Assembly: GCA_900095095.1 (NCBI GenBank)
Contig: FMBT01000298.1
Coordinates: forward strand, 62,001 to 126,000
From: Fragilariopsis cylindrus CCMP1102
Lineage: Eukaryota > Bacillariophyta > Bacillariophyceae > Bacillariales > Bacillariaceae
Reading direction: 5' to 3'
DNA: 64,000 bases
The position numbers and the translations under genes were made by a program. Of this stretch, positions 44,045 through 53,766 are shown piece by piece; position 1 is the stretch's first letter, and each line of letters begins with the position of its first letter. Under the pieces are notes generated by a model. It saw only the letters and a list, made by a program, of their open reading frames with translations. It had not been told where the DNA came from and made no database searches.

Positions 44045-44467
44045 TCAGGCAGCAGTACCTTGATCGTTAGTATTTTTCCTATTGGGGACTTTCATAGCAA
44101 CTGTATGACCATCATATTCCTTAATGAGGATAGAAGAAGCACCTTCCAATTCAATTGTAATCAGAGGTGACGGTGGATTCTCGTTGTTCATATTTGCCGT
44201 CTGATATGGCGTAAGAGTAGATGCAAGTCGTGTTAAACTTGTATATACACCACTATTGTTGGTATTCGTATTCGTCGTCGCAGAAGATGACATGTTCCCT
44301 TTAGATATGAGACAAAGTCCATTCAGATCATTGACCAGTATACCAGGTGAAGAACGTTCTAGATTAGGGGGGAGAGGCATCCTGTCGTTGTTGTTGTCGT
44401 TGTTGTCGTCGTTGTTGTTGTTTGCGTGCGGTGTTCGGTAATAATTGTTATTGGTGTCAAATGTCAA
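44045..44467 (-). CDS. LAMTOR5/HBXIP-like Ragulator subunit
   Basis: Single exon of up to 140 residues. After an Asn/Asp-rich tail, the core reads PGILVNDLNGLCLISKGNMS, helix YTSLTRLASTL, then PLITIELEGASSILIKEYDGHTVAMKV. This matches the short roadblock-like fold of LAMTOR5 (about 90 residues), with its final strands ending in a GxTVAxxK-type segment. LAMTOR5 is one of five Ragulator subunits anchoring Rag GTPases and mTORC1 to lysosomes. Met at 44381 is an alternative start that would remove the Asn-rich tail; I report the longer frame. Assignment from a small protein is moderate, but the final strand pair is distinctive. Confidence 0.65.
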   Translation of the reverse strand: MTFDTNNNYYRTPHANNNNDDNNDNNNDRMPLPPNLERSSPGILVNDLNGLCLISKGNMSSSATTNTNTNNSGVYTSLTRLASTLTPYQTANMNNENPPSPLITIELEGASSILIKEYDGHTVAMKVPNRKNTNDQGTAA

Positions 44468-45080
44468 AAATTAGTAATATACTATCTCGCGGGTTTTTCA
44501 AGCTGATCTTCCCAATCGAATCCCCTGATTCGTACTAATGTTTTCGTATAAACTGAAATGCAGGTCCGTATTACTGTGATTATCTAAGCTGTGTAGTCTA
44601 GAACTGGAGCTGCAATGGATCGATAGGAAGGAATTGGCAATGTTCTAATTTAAATTTATGTTGATCAGCGTTTTGTGTTGTGTAATTATTATTAAGTTTA
44701 TCAGCTGATCACACAAAGGACTAAATAATGCCCGACTGAAATATTACAATTTTCATCTACAGTATGTGATCTCCTCAATATCTATCAGGTTCATATTGTG
44801 ATGCAGTATCCTGTTGTCGGACAATCAATTAGCAGTGCAACAGCTTGGAAAAATTGACTGCTCGCATTATTGAAGAAATTGGTTGTTTTCTCTATACATG
44901 TGTGGGTGAAAAAATGCTCCTTTTCTCCCTCACTATAAGATCTACGAAATTTCATAATACATTTCATAAATTTGGGATCTTTCCTCCTCTACTGTATTCT
45001 TTCAATTATTAAAAGTTTTTCTTTCTGTTTATATTTAATAGGTAATTGCATGGTATACATTTTCTTTGTTGAATATTTGT
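44468..45080. other. Intergenic region between two minus-strand genes
   Basis: About 610 nt of AT-rich DNA holding the LAMTOR5-like promoter and the 3' UTR of the GMC gene. No coding sequence or RNA gene noticed. Confidence 0.55.
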
Positions 45081-47325
45081 TTATGCAGCTGCCATTGCAG
45101 GCTCTGGAGTGTCAACATTGTCTTCCATAATGACTTCGGTAGTGGTCGTTACTGATTGGTGCGGATTAATAAGAAATGCAGCAGCACGCTCTGCAATCAT
45201 AACAGTCGGTGTTGCAGTTTGCCCGCCAGGAAGAATTGGAATGGTTGACGAATCCGCCACTCGTACACCGTTCACACCAATAACTTTCAACTCGGGTGTT
45301 ACTACAGCGTCTTTTCCTGTACCCATTTTACATGTACCTGTAAGGGCATTTGCCGTATGGATGGTGTTCTTAATGTACTCGTCGATCTCAGCATCCGTTT
45401 GTACATCAAGTCCTGGATAGACCTCTTCACCTAAATATTCTCCCCAGTCTGGACTGTTACCAAGCTGACGTCCAAGTTTGATTCCCTCTCTCAGAGTCTT
45501 TAGATCGTTCGGATCGCTGAGGTATCCACCATCAATTGCAGGCTTGATATGAGTGTTGGATGATACCAAGCGAACAGATCCCTGACTCTTGGCACGACAA
45601 GCCACGCTCTGAAGGGAATACCCATCATCATGTGATTTTGAATTTCTGAACTGAGTGAAGGTGGTCATGCCATCAGGTCCAAGAGCACGAGCTGCAAGAA
45701 ATCGAATCTGAAGATCGGGTTGACCTTTAATAGAAGCTGACGTTCGGACAAATGCTCCATGATCGCAGCCTGTAGATGTGAGTAAGCCGGTCTTGAAAAT
45801 GAGCCATTGAAGGATAGGGAATGGGTTTGTCATACCGAATAATCGTAGTTTAGAAGTGACACTGACGCCCTTTACAGGTGTCTTAAATGAGACAACTGCA
45901 GCTGGGTGATCTTGCAAGTTTTCGCCTACATTTGGATTGTCGTGTACGACTGGGATACCGTGATCTTTCAAGTGCTGAGATGGACCAATCCCACTGCACA
46001 AGAGAAGCTGTGGTGATGCGATGGCACCAGATGTAACAATGACTTCGCCACCCGGATTGAGCTTAGCTTCAAACGCCTGAATATAGGAGAATGAATAATT
46101 GTGTTAGATGAAATGAGATGTTTTAAAGACGATAAAGGTCGAGCGATACGATACGTCCTAGGCAAATCTCCTGGCTCTCTATCTCAAAAGAAACAGTGAG
46201 GAAATGGAAAAATAAAAAATCTTACCTTCATGGTATCATCGCCCATCAGATCATAAGTGACACCTGTAGCAGTCTTAGATTGGTCGAAATTGATTCGTCG
46301 AACCATGGTACCCGTACGAACCTTACAGTTCTTGTTCTTCATAGCCTTTGTAAGGAATGCATTCGCTCCAGAACATCTCTCTCCATTTATCTCAGATACT
46401 TGGAAACGACCAACACCCTCTTGTGTTCTTCCCCAGTTATTAAAATCGTCGTTTGTTCCAAGGCCAGCCTTTTCACCGACCTCGAGGAATCGTTTGCTCA
46501 AAGGATTCTGGTATCTAACATCGTCCATCACCCAATCTCCATCAACACCATGAAATTCTGGTGATCGGCCAGTCATATCCTTCTGGCTCGCCTTGAAGAA
46601 GGGCAATACATCTGCAGCCTTCCATCCTGGTACGCCCCAATCATCGTAATCTTGGGCCGATCCACGATGATGAAGGCAGACATTCGTACAACTAGATCCG
46701 CCCAAAACCTTGCCACGTTGCAGGAAGACATTACGACCATTACATGCCTTCTCTCCTCCTGTTTCGTGTTGCCAATCGTATTTGGTATTACGAAATAGAC
46801 GAAGGATTCCAGCTGGTATACGGACTATCATAGCATTATAATCTGGAGTACCAGCCTCTAAAACTAAAACCTTTTTTGTACCGTCCGCAGTAAGTCGGTC
46901 TGCCAACAGACAACCTGCCAAACCCCCACCCGTAATGATGTAATCATAACCGTCGGCGACAACTTTCTTTTCTACAGCTGTTGTTCATTTAAATTTTGGA
47001 AAATCGATTTTAGTATACAACATGACACAGGTAACGACGGACAATTGGGAAAGCAGGTCGACACCGAACCAAAACAAACCGAAAGATAAGAAAACATTGG
47101 AGGATAAGAAACAAAAATTTGTGATCAAAACATCAACTCATCTCGAACAAAAAGAAAAAGAGGTAGGCACTCGACACTAGCTAGACAGCCCAATTTCAAA
47201 ATGTTATCTACCGTACCATGAGCTTGGTTCAAATTACCGATCGGTGGCGCTCCCGCAGCAGTCGTCGCAGCCGCAGAGGCAGCCGCATTCAGCAGACCTA
47301 CTATCTTAAAAATTTGTAGTTTCAT
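45081..47325 (-). CDS. FAP: GMC oxidoreductase, fatty acid photodecarboxylase (FAP) type
   Basis: Three exons, 47325-47217, 46977-46226 and 46076-45081, join in phase and encode 618 residues. The first 35 residues are hydrophobic and Ala/Thr-rich, fitting a signal or plastid-directed presequence. The FAD domain starts with DYIITGGGLAGCLLADRL and LVLEAG, then LQRGKVLGGSSCTN. Two positions point to photodecarboxylase rather than ordinary GMC oxidase: Cys at about residue 447 in SVACRAKSQGSVRL, and Asn at about residue 530 in TANALTGTCKMG, where oxidases have the catalytic His. These correspond to Cys432 and Asn575 of Chlorella variabilis FAP as I recall its numbering. VRVADSSTIPILPGGQT closes the FAD site. 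FAP uses blue light to cleave fatty acids to alkanes or alkenes plus CO2 in algal plastids. The gene is unbroken. Confidence 0.85.
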
Positions 47326-47950
47326 TTCTATCGTATAATGTATGTCTCCTGCTTGGTTTGAAGATTATGTTCGATTTAATTCTATGATTCTGATTCAATT
47401 CGATAGGATCAATCAAGAGAAGATGATAATATCGGTATGTACTGCTATACTAGATAGTTCTAGTAGTAGTTGAATTTGAAAGATTTTTGACTCAACCATC
47501 CATCAGCATGAAGCATGCTGATAGAATTTTGTTCGCGTATTGTGACGTATTTTTATCACTTTTTATCGATCACACAGCCAGCGTCAACGGATATTTTCCA
47601 ACATTATCTGTTTTTCTTAATCAGATCATAAATTCCAGCTAAGGTTAGGGTTAAACGATGAATCTACTAAATAAATGAAGGCTGTTTTTTTATTAACTTA
47701 CCCAGTACTTATTGAGTAAACAGAAAGACGTGTATGGTCAGCAAAAATAATTTCTAGAAATTATATCTACAGTATATTCAATACTATTGTCACGCAAGAA
47801 GTTTGTTATGTTAGACAATCACATCTCCTCTACTATTGTTGCAATCGGTGCTATTATTTTGTTATTTTTACTAAACACTAATCTATCAAATCATTATTAA
47901 TTATTGACTGTTACTGTTTTCTCGTTGCACACAGTAAGATAGTCAAAATT
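47326..47950. other. Intergenic region upstream of the FAP-type gene
   Basis: About 625 nt of AT-rich DNA that should hold the FAP-type promoter and the 3' UTR of the TPR gene. Nothing else recognised. Confidence 0.55.
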
Positions 47951-49594
47951 TTATGCTAAGATCGATGGATCATTCAATTCGAGTTGTGCCATTTGTGCCT
48001 TGAGCTTCTCAGCTTCGATTTCCTCTAATTTTTGTTCGTTTAAGGTGTTCAACTCAATCTGCATTTTGATAACTTCCTTCAGAATTTCTTTTCCTTCATC
48101 TTCTTTTCCGGCCCTTTTCAAAGCAAAGGCACGAGATCTCAAAGCACAGATGACAATACCCATACCATCAATTTGGTTACCTTTCTCTGCACCAAGATGC
48201 TCCCGTCCAAGATTTTCTGCAATGGTGTACTGCTCATTAGCCTTAGCGTAGTTTCCTTGTCGACTATAAGTGTTTCCGACGTTGACAAAGATTGACACGC
48301 GTTCCCAGTCCAAACGACCACAACGGGGCTCTTTGCTAACCATAGGCAAGACTTTAAGGTATGACTCTCTAGCATCATCCTCGCGACCGTAAGCTGCCAA
48401 GGCGCTCCCACGATGAAGATAGGCCGATCGTAGACAAAGCTCTGCTATACGGATAGGTTGAAGCTTCAGTGTTTTCTCGTGACTTAATCCAGGAGTAGTT
48501 GCATTATTTTCATGGTCTGGATCGATTGTTGGATGCTCTGTAGTCTAAAGTACGTTTATTTTTAAACGAGGAAATAGAAAGAGTTTTTATCAAATTAAAA
48601 AAAATGAAATGTGAGTTCACAATACAGTACGAAAACATGGCATAGAAGTAATTATAATAGTGCGCGAGAAGAACATATAGTTAGGATCAATCCTATTCGA
48701 AGATGGAAACTTACCTCCATCTCGACCTCCGCGCGATCCCAGAATGCAGGTCCTGCAATTTGAATCGCCAAATCAGCACATCGAAGAGCATCTTCGGCGC
48801 CATCCTTGCCATACATAGCAAGGCGACGTTTGCTGATCTCAGACAGACTAAGACTTTGACAAGCAGGTTCTTTCAAAACACTACTAAGACTAAGAGCCAT
48901 ACGCGCTGAGTCAAGTCGCTTGGTACGCGTACGAATAGTTCTAGTATCCTCGTCACCATCGACGTGATCGATCCAAACCTCTGAGGGGGTTTTGTCTTCT
49001 TGTTGATCTTCGTCTGAAAAAAGTAGCTTAGCTAGTTTGATTTTTTGCTCACGTCGTGGAATCTTAGCCAATGGTCCCTTTACAATACGTGGTAACAAGT
49101 CAGCCTTCAGTGCGTTAAAGTAGTCGTTTTCGCCGCGTTTGCGACGAAGGACGCTGTCGTCCAAATCGATAACCAAAGTCAAATCAGCCACACCACCATC
49201 ATCGTAACCCTCCTGATCAAGTGCCTTGTAACCCGTACCAGGAAGTGAAGGCTGCTCCAAAAGTTTAGCAGAACCAACCTTTTAAGGAAGAAAAATACAT
49301 AAAATTAACCAGTAAAAAATTAATGATATGATAATAATAAAATTAAAAAGGCGAAATGAAGGCATGGAATAATTATGAGGTTAGTCTGAGTGCGAAATCA
49401 GATACGGCATTAGGCCATCCATCCAAAAAGGAGATCTTCGACGCATAATATGTTTTAGGAAACAGTATTAAGACTGAACCAATTATACGTACTTCGTCGA
49501 CAACAGCCTTTGGTGGAGGAGGTAAAGTGGATGTGTCAAGTTTCCTATCCTGTGCCTTTTGGGCTCCCTTCTGTGATTTTGCTCTCTTTCCCAT
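47951..49594 (-). CDS. Tetratricopeptide-repeat protein of unknown function
   Basis: Exons 49594-49493, 49278-48715 and 48544-47951 (all phase 0, canonical sites) give 419 residues. The N-terminus is Lys/Arg/Gln-rich ([18 protein letters not shown]) then a Pro run. The middle contains [22 protein letters not shown] and helical segments, and the C-terminal half shows TPR-like helix pairs, e.g. [30 protein letters not shown] and [29 protein letters not shown], ending in a charged coiled coil. TPRs usually mediate protein contacts. I do not recognise an orthologue. A shared G-box palindrome lies 330 nt upstream. Confidence 0.72.
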
Positions 49595-49920
49595 CGTGTT
49601 TACGTTTTCTTTATTGTTTATCAACTAAGATTCCAATTGTCAACGTGATAATAGGATTGTTTTTCCTATTCTCGTCGTTTAATGCTTTCAGATTTTATGA
49701 TGTCTCTTCTTGTCGGCTGAAGAAATGGGCCCTGACATGGGATAACGTGTAAAAAGCACCGCGTTGATGGCTTTTTCGCATATTTTCTTCACAGATCCAA
49801 GATTTATCTACCGCCGCACGTTTTTTTCAAAATTCCACCCCGTTGTCATCTAACGGTATTTTTGTGATTTATGACACCAATTTCTGCGTGAACGTCAGTC
49901 AATGACGGTGAAATTATTCA

Positions 49921-49932
49921 TTCCACGTGGAA
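49921..49932. promoter_or_regulatory. Palindromic G-box-like element TTCCACGTGGAA, copy 2
   Basis: Identical to the element at 5708-5719. It lies 327 nt upstream of the TPR gene start. A shared 12-bp perfect palindrome with CACGTG core is a plausible bHLH/bZIP site; no function is shown. Confidence 0.4.
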
Positions 49933-50352
49933 AAGGAATTATCTATGTTCTGCACTACTGTACTGTAATGTGGCTACAATAGTAGCAGGTACAGTAATTA
50001 TTGTTTGTTGAGTGTACATAATAATAAATTGCATGTAATCCAAGTCCCATGTAAACTACTACTTATTTGTACTGCACCTAACTTAGTTACGACACTGACA
50101 GAAGACTGTAGTCTGTAGGAGATGCTCACAAGTAGAAGCCAATGTATCAAATACTATCAAAAGCTACATAGTTACACATTCACTCTGTGATTGGATAGAC
50201 ATCACATTAAAAAGAAAGATTTTTTAGTATTCTTAGGCTTGCTTGTATATGATGGTTATTTGATGGTACTTTTGGTTTACAGTAAGAATTAATGGTTGAG
50301 AATATTCAAGGATTAAATATGTGGAGGAAGGGGGGTTCTAATACTGCTAATG

Positions 50353-50384
<32 letters not shown>

Positions 50385-50437
50385 AATTAGTCATAATCAC
50401 AACAACATCATTTTTGCGTGCTGCGAGGTGAAACAAA

Positions 50438-50563
50438 TGTGTGTGTGTGTCTGTGTGTGTGTGTGACTATATGTGACTGTGTGTGACTGTGACTGTGACT
50501 GTGTGTGCATGTGTGCGTGCGTGTGCGTATACCACAGAAGCAGCAGCAGCAGCAGCAGCAGCA
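50438..50563 (+). repeat. Compound TG/TGTGAC and CAG microsatellite
   Basis: A TG-rich stretch with embedded TGTGAC units is followed by a short unique spacer and about eight CAG triplets. Intergenic; no coding role apparent. Confidence 0.8.
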
Positions 50564-51016
50564 TAGCAGTAAGAAGAGATATTATGAGTGGATGAACTAT
50601 GATAATATAGTGCACCTGAGCTGATTGACTAGGTCTAATGGGTTGGATGATTAATATCTGTTAGAACATGATGGTAACATATTGTGTACAACAACAAAGA
50701 TTTGATCTCTGAAAAGATAAAATCTAGTCAAAGAACAGTACAGGATATATACCTATTGTAAGTGGCAACAATGAAACATCACATTTTTGTTTGCTCTTGT
50801 TTTCAACACAAAGATGCCAGCATGTACAACTAAGTCAACACTGTGGTTAATTGAGTAGCCCTTGAGATTTCTATGGAGACAAAAAAAGGAAACAGTCATC
50901 AAAACAATACAAGATAATACCAATACGGATCAGTAACGCCCAAAGGAAAGTAGTATATCAAGATTACTCTCCTACTGATATAGCTTTTATAATTTATTCT
51001 ATCTAACAGAATGATT

Positions 51017-53086
51017 TTAATTGACTTTTGAATTTTCTATTGTCCTACTACAAATCTCCAAATTCACCCCCCCAGTTGGTAAAACAGTAAATCCAGCTTG
51101 CATCTCCTTTCTCAAGTCGATGGCATCATCTTCGGTACGCAGTCTAACATCAGTAAATTTGTATTGATATACTAGCTTGGCAAGGATAGTTCGTAGTATG
51201 ATACGAGCAAGTGGTTGTCCAAGACAATTTCTGGGCCCCATTGCATAGGGCATATATCCTCCGTTCGTTTGTCCAGGATCTTTGAGGGTGATATCCAACC
51301 ATCGTTCAGGGATGAAATCATTTGGACGGTTCCACAATTTTGGGTTTCGATGTAAGCTGTAGATCCAAAGACATGCCACGGATCCTGCTGGTAGCGACAT
51401 GATGTCGTCGCTATTTTCAGACGGGATACAAATTTCTTCCGTCAATCGCCGTACGACGAACGGCGCCACTGGATATAGTCTCATAGATTCCTTTACTATA
51501 GCATCCAAATACGGGAGCTTCGATATGTCTTTCCTGGTAATTGTAGTCGGATGTTCTTCATCAGTTCTAAAGCAGTTGTCGTCTGTATTTAAAACTTCCC
51601 GAACCTCTTTCGCCAGCCTTTCTTGAGCATTTGGGTATAAACTCAATAGATGAAGTGTCCATGAGAGTGTTGCAGCACTTGTATCCTGACCAGCAAACAA
51701 TATTGTAATTGCCTCATTGAGCAGGTTATCATTCGAAATTGTATTACGAGAAGAAGAAGAAGTTTGATTAAATTGACCAGAATAAGGAACACGACTATAT
51801 AGACTTCCCGAAGAATCGCAAAGTCGACGTAACGGTGACTCTGGTCGAGCATCTTTACATGCTTGCTTTGCGAACTCTCTAATTGGACCCAAGGTTGTTT
51901 CTTCATCACGATAAAGCGAGGAAAAGAGGCGGTAACACCATCGTGGTAGTAAAAACCATATAGACCGTGACTGAGCTAGAACGATCATTCGAATTCTTAT
52001 TATGGAAGCCAAGTACGTGTTTAGCAATCTTCTGGTTTCTATTGAAGACGAACAGGAAGAAGATACAGATGATGATGATGATGATGATGACGACGTCACC
52101 GAAGATGTTTCCGCGACTTGGGATGTATTTTTATCAATTTCATCCATAGACGAAGAAAGTGAGACAGTTTCAGTGAACGTTCCTTTGATATCGCCATTGT
52201 TGCTGTCGTCATTGATTTTACAGTCCAAAATATTAGCAGGTAGTAACCATTCCGGGTCAGCGTGTGTGATATAACGATATATTAGGCCGATAGTAGCCCT
52301 TTGCAATAAAGGAACAATATTGGTAGATACGACGGCACAATCATCGTCACGATGATCTGATACTGTTGTTTTGGTCTGTTGTTGTCCTTTCAAGGACTGT
52401 ATCTGATAACAAAATATATCTGCGGCACGATTTGCCTCCTTCTCAAGTCTTTGTGACATGTCTGATGTTGAAGAAGCAGTTCCCTTGATGAGTGAGTGTA
52501 TAACAGCTGTTCGTTTCGCTTTCCAATCCTTACCGTCAGCAGTGAAGACACCATTCCCAAAGAAATTCTTAAAATGATTGTATGCCGGTGCTTTTGACGC
52601 ACCAGTTGAATTGACTACGGAAATACTATTACTATTACTACCCTTGCGAGGATGTTTGGATCTCGATATTGATGATAATCCAGTCAAAATGGCTTTGGCA
52701 GGGATAGGATGTGCCACATGAATCACAGGAGTGGATATACCATATACAGTCCCAAACATCCCATATGGACCTGCCAGTTTCTCCATTCGAGGTAGGATCC
52801 TTGTAATTGTCGAGGATGCTAATTTCTTATTTTCTTCAAAAGGTCGGTAGTGCATAAAACGCGGTCTCCAGTAGAGAGTTGGTAAGCCGGACTGTACCAA
52901 TACTGCTTTTGTCCTTTGTCTCTGGATCAAGACCAGCACGATACATAATCCTAATAAGAACAGTAGGGATAGGATTGCCAGTATTATCATGTTTTCCCAA
53001 CCACCACCTCTTCTGAATAAGAACTCCCCAGCGATTCGTTCCGCTGGTAATGTCATCGCGATACGATAGACAAAGCTATCAAACAA
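51017..53086 (-). CDS. Cytochrome P450 monooxygenase, membrane-anchored
   Basis: Single intact exon of 689 residues. An N-terminal hydrophobic segment (about residues 33-54, IILAILSLLFLLGLCIVLVL) fits an ER or plastid-envelope anchor. Markers: FFGNGVFTADGKDWKAKR (helix C with WxxxR-type residues), I-helix FAGQDTSAATLSW at about 464, ExxR in KESMRLYP at about 530, PERW, and the heme loop YAMGPRNCLGQPLAR at about 612-626, whose Cys is the thiolate ligand. Usual P450 length is about 500, so roughly 190 residues are extra, mainly a Ser/Asp-rich insert at about 280-345. Typical activity is O2- and NADPH-dependent hydroxylation; substrate not inferable. It lies between the TPR gene and the SLC37 transporter, diverging from the latter. 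Confidence 0.93.
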   Translation of the reverse strand: MFDSFVYRIAMTLPAERIAGEFLFRRGGGWENMIILAILSLLFLLGLCIVLVLIQRQRTKAVLVQSGLPTLYWRPRFMHYRPFEENKKLASSTITRILPRMEKLAGPYGMFGTVYGISTPVIHVAHPIPAKAILTGLSSISRSKHPRKGSNSNSISVVNSTGASKAPAYNHFKNFFGNGVFTADGKDWKAKRTAVIHSLIKGTASSTSDMSQRLEKEANRAADIFCYQIQSLKGQQQTKTTVSDHRDDDCAVVSTNIVPLLQRATIGLIYRYITHADPEWLLPANILDCKINDDSNNGDIKGTFTETVSLSSSMDEIDKNTSQVAETSSVTSSSSSSSSSVSSSCSSSIETRRLLNTYLASIIRIRMIVLAQSRSIWFLLPRWCYRLFSSLYRDEETTLGPIREFAKQACKDARPESPLRRLCDSSGSLYSRVPYSGQFNQTSSSSRNTISNDNLLNEAITILFAGQDTSAATLSWTLHLLSLYPNAQERLAKEVREVLNTDDNCFRTDEEHPTTITRKDISKLPYLDAIVKESMRLYPVAPFVVRRLTEEICIPSENSDDIMSLPAGSVACLWIYSLHRNPKLWNRPNDFIPERWLDITLKDPGQTNGGYMPYAMGPRNCLGQPLARIILRTILAKLVYQYKFTDVRLRTEDDAIDLRKEMQAGFTVLPTGGVNLEICSRTIENSKVN

Positions 53087-53766
53087 GTGTTCGAGTACGT
53101 TCTATAAATTAGCAACATGCGGCGTACGATGTTAGCATAACATAGTCAACGGAAGCAAGTCCAAGGTTTGAAATGATTATAATATGAATATATTTAAAGT
53201 CGCATTACAAAAACATCCTTCACTTCATCATCCTCAGCCATCATTCGATAGATCATCGCATCATCATTAATTTTTTCAGAATTTAGTCGAGCGAGTCGAA
53301 TATTCGTGAAGCGGAAATAAAGCAGACAACTCGGGGCGCGGAGATGCAATACACTACGTCATCAAAAAACAATCTTGTACTGGTACAAAAGCCTCTTGAA
53401 TTTTAGTGAGGCAGAAGTACAATTTTATTGGCGGAAGTTTAGAACAGAATTCAGTCATGTTAGGATGGATGGTTGTTATCGACGCGCGTTTTCTTCTAGA
53501 GAATAACCGAGAAGAATTCAAGAGAATTAATGCAAGCTGTCGTAGTGTGTCTTTAGCGTACACAGGACAGGCGGTACGCGTAGAATCTACTGTACAGTAC
53601 GCACACGCCACTTTTTTTTGAAGATTCATCCTGTAGAAAAACTGGCAAACAGATGCATTTTTTTTTTCAAAAAATGCGTTCTATTTCTTGGAACCATCCA
53701 TCAAAAATCTTGCTTCGACAAACCCATAATATTCTCATTCGCTTCGACAACAAAACAACAACAGCA
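53087..53766. promoter_or_regulatory. Divergent promoter region of P450 and SLC37 genes
   Basis: About 680 nt between head-to-head starts. It contains a short perfect inverted repeat (gcatttttt/aaaaaatgc, 53655-53677) about 90 nt upstream of the SLC37 ATG, possibly in its 5' UTR, and a GC patch ggggcgcgga near 53333. Two open frames here overlap on opposite strands and are not convincing. Confidence 0.4.

Larger units (their letters stand above)
49595..51016. other. Long intergenic region with microsatellites
   Basis: About 1.4 kb between minus-strand genes. Contains the second TTCCACGTGGAA palindrome (49921-49932), GTATAT-type hexamer repeats near 50359-50382, TG/TGTGAC repeats (about 50438-50531) and a CAG run (about 50541-50563). 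A 72-codon minus-strand frame over the repeats (50397-50615) is repeat-encoded and rejected. Confidence 0.55.

Noticed and set aside
50397-50615. Thr/His/Gln-rich 72-codon frame
   Set aside because: Entirely produced by TG/TGTGAC and CAG microsatellites.
35451-53086. Lipase, FAP-type enzyme and P450 as a hydrocarbon gene cluster
   Set aside because: They are separated by unrelated housekeeping genes, and no shared regulatory element was found among the three.
53354-53629. Overlapping open frames on both strands near 53.5 kb
   Set aside because: They shadow each other, carry no motif and fall in the P450/SLC37 divergent promoter.
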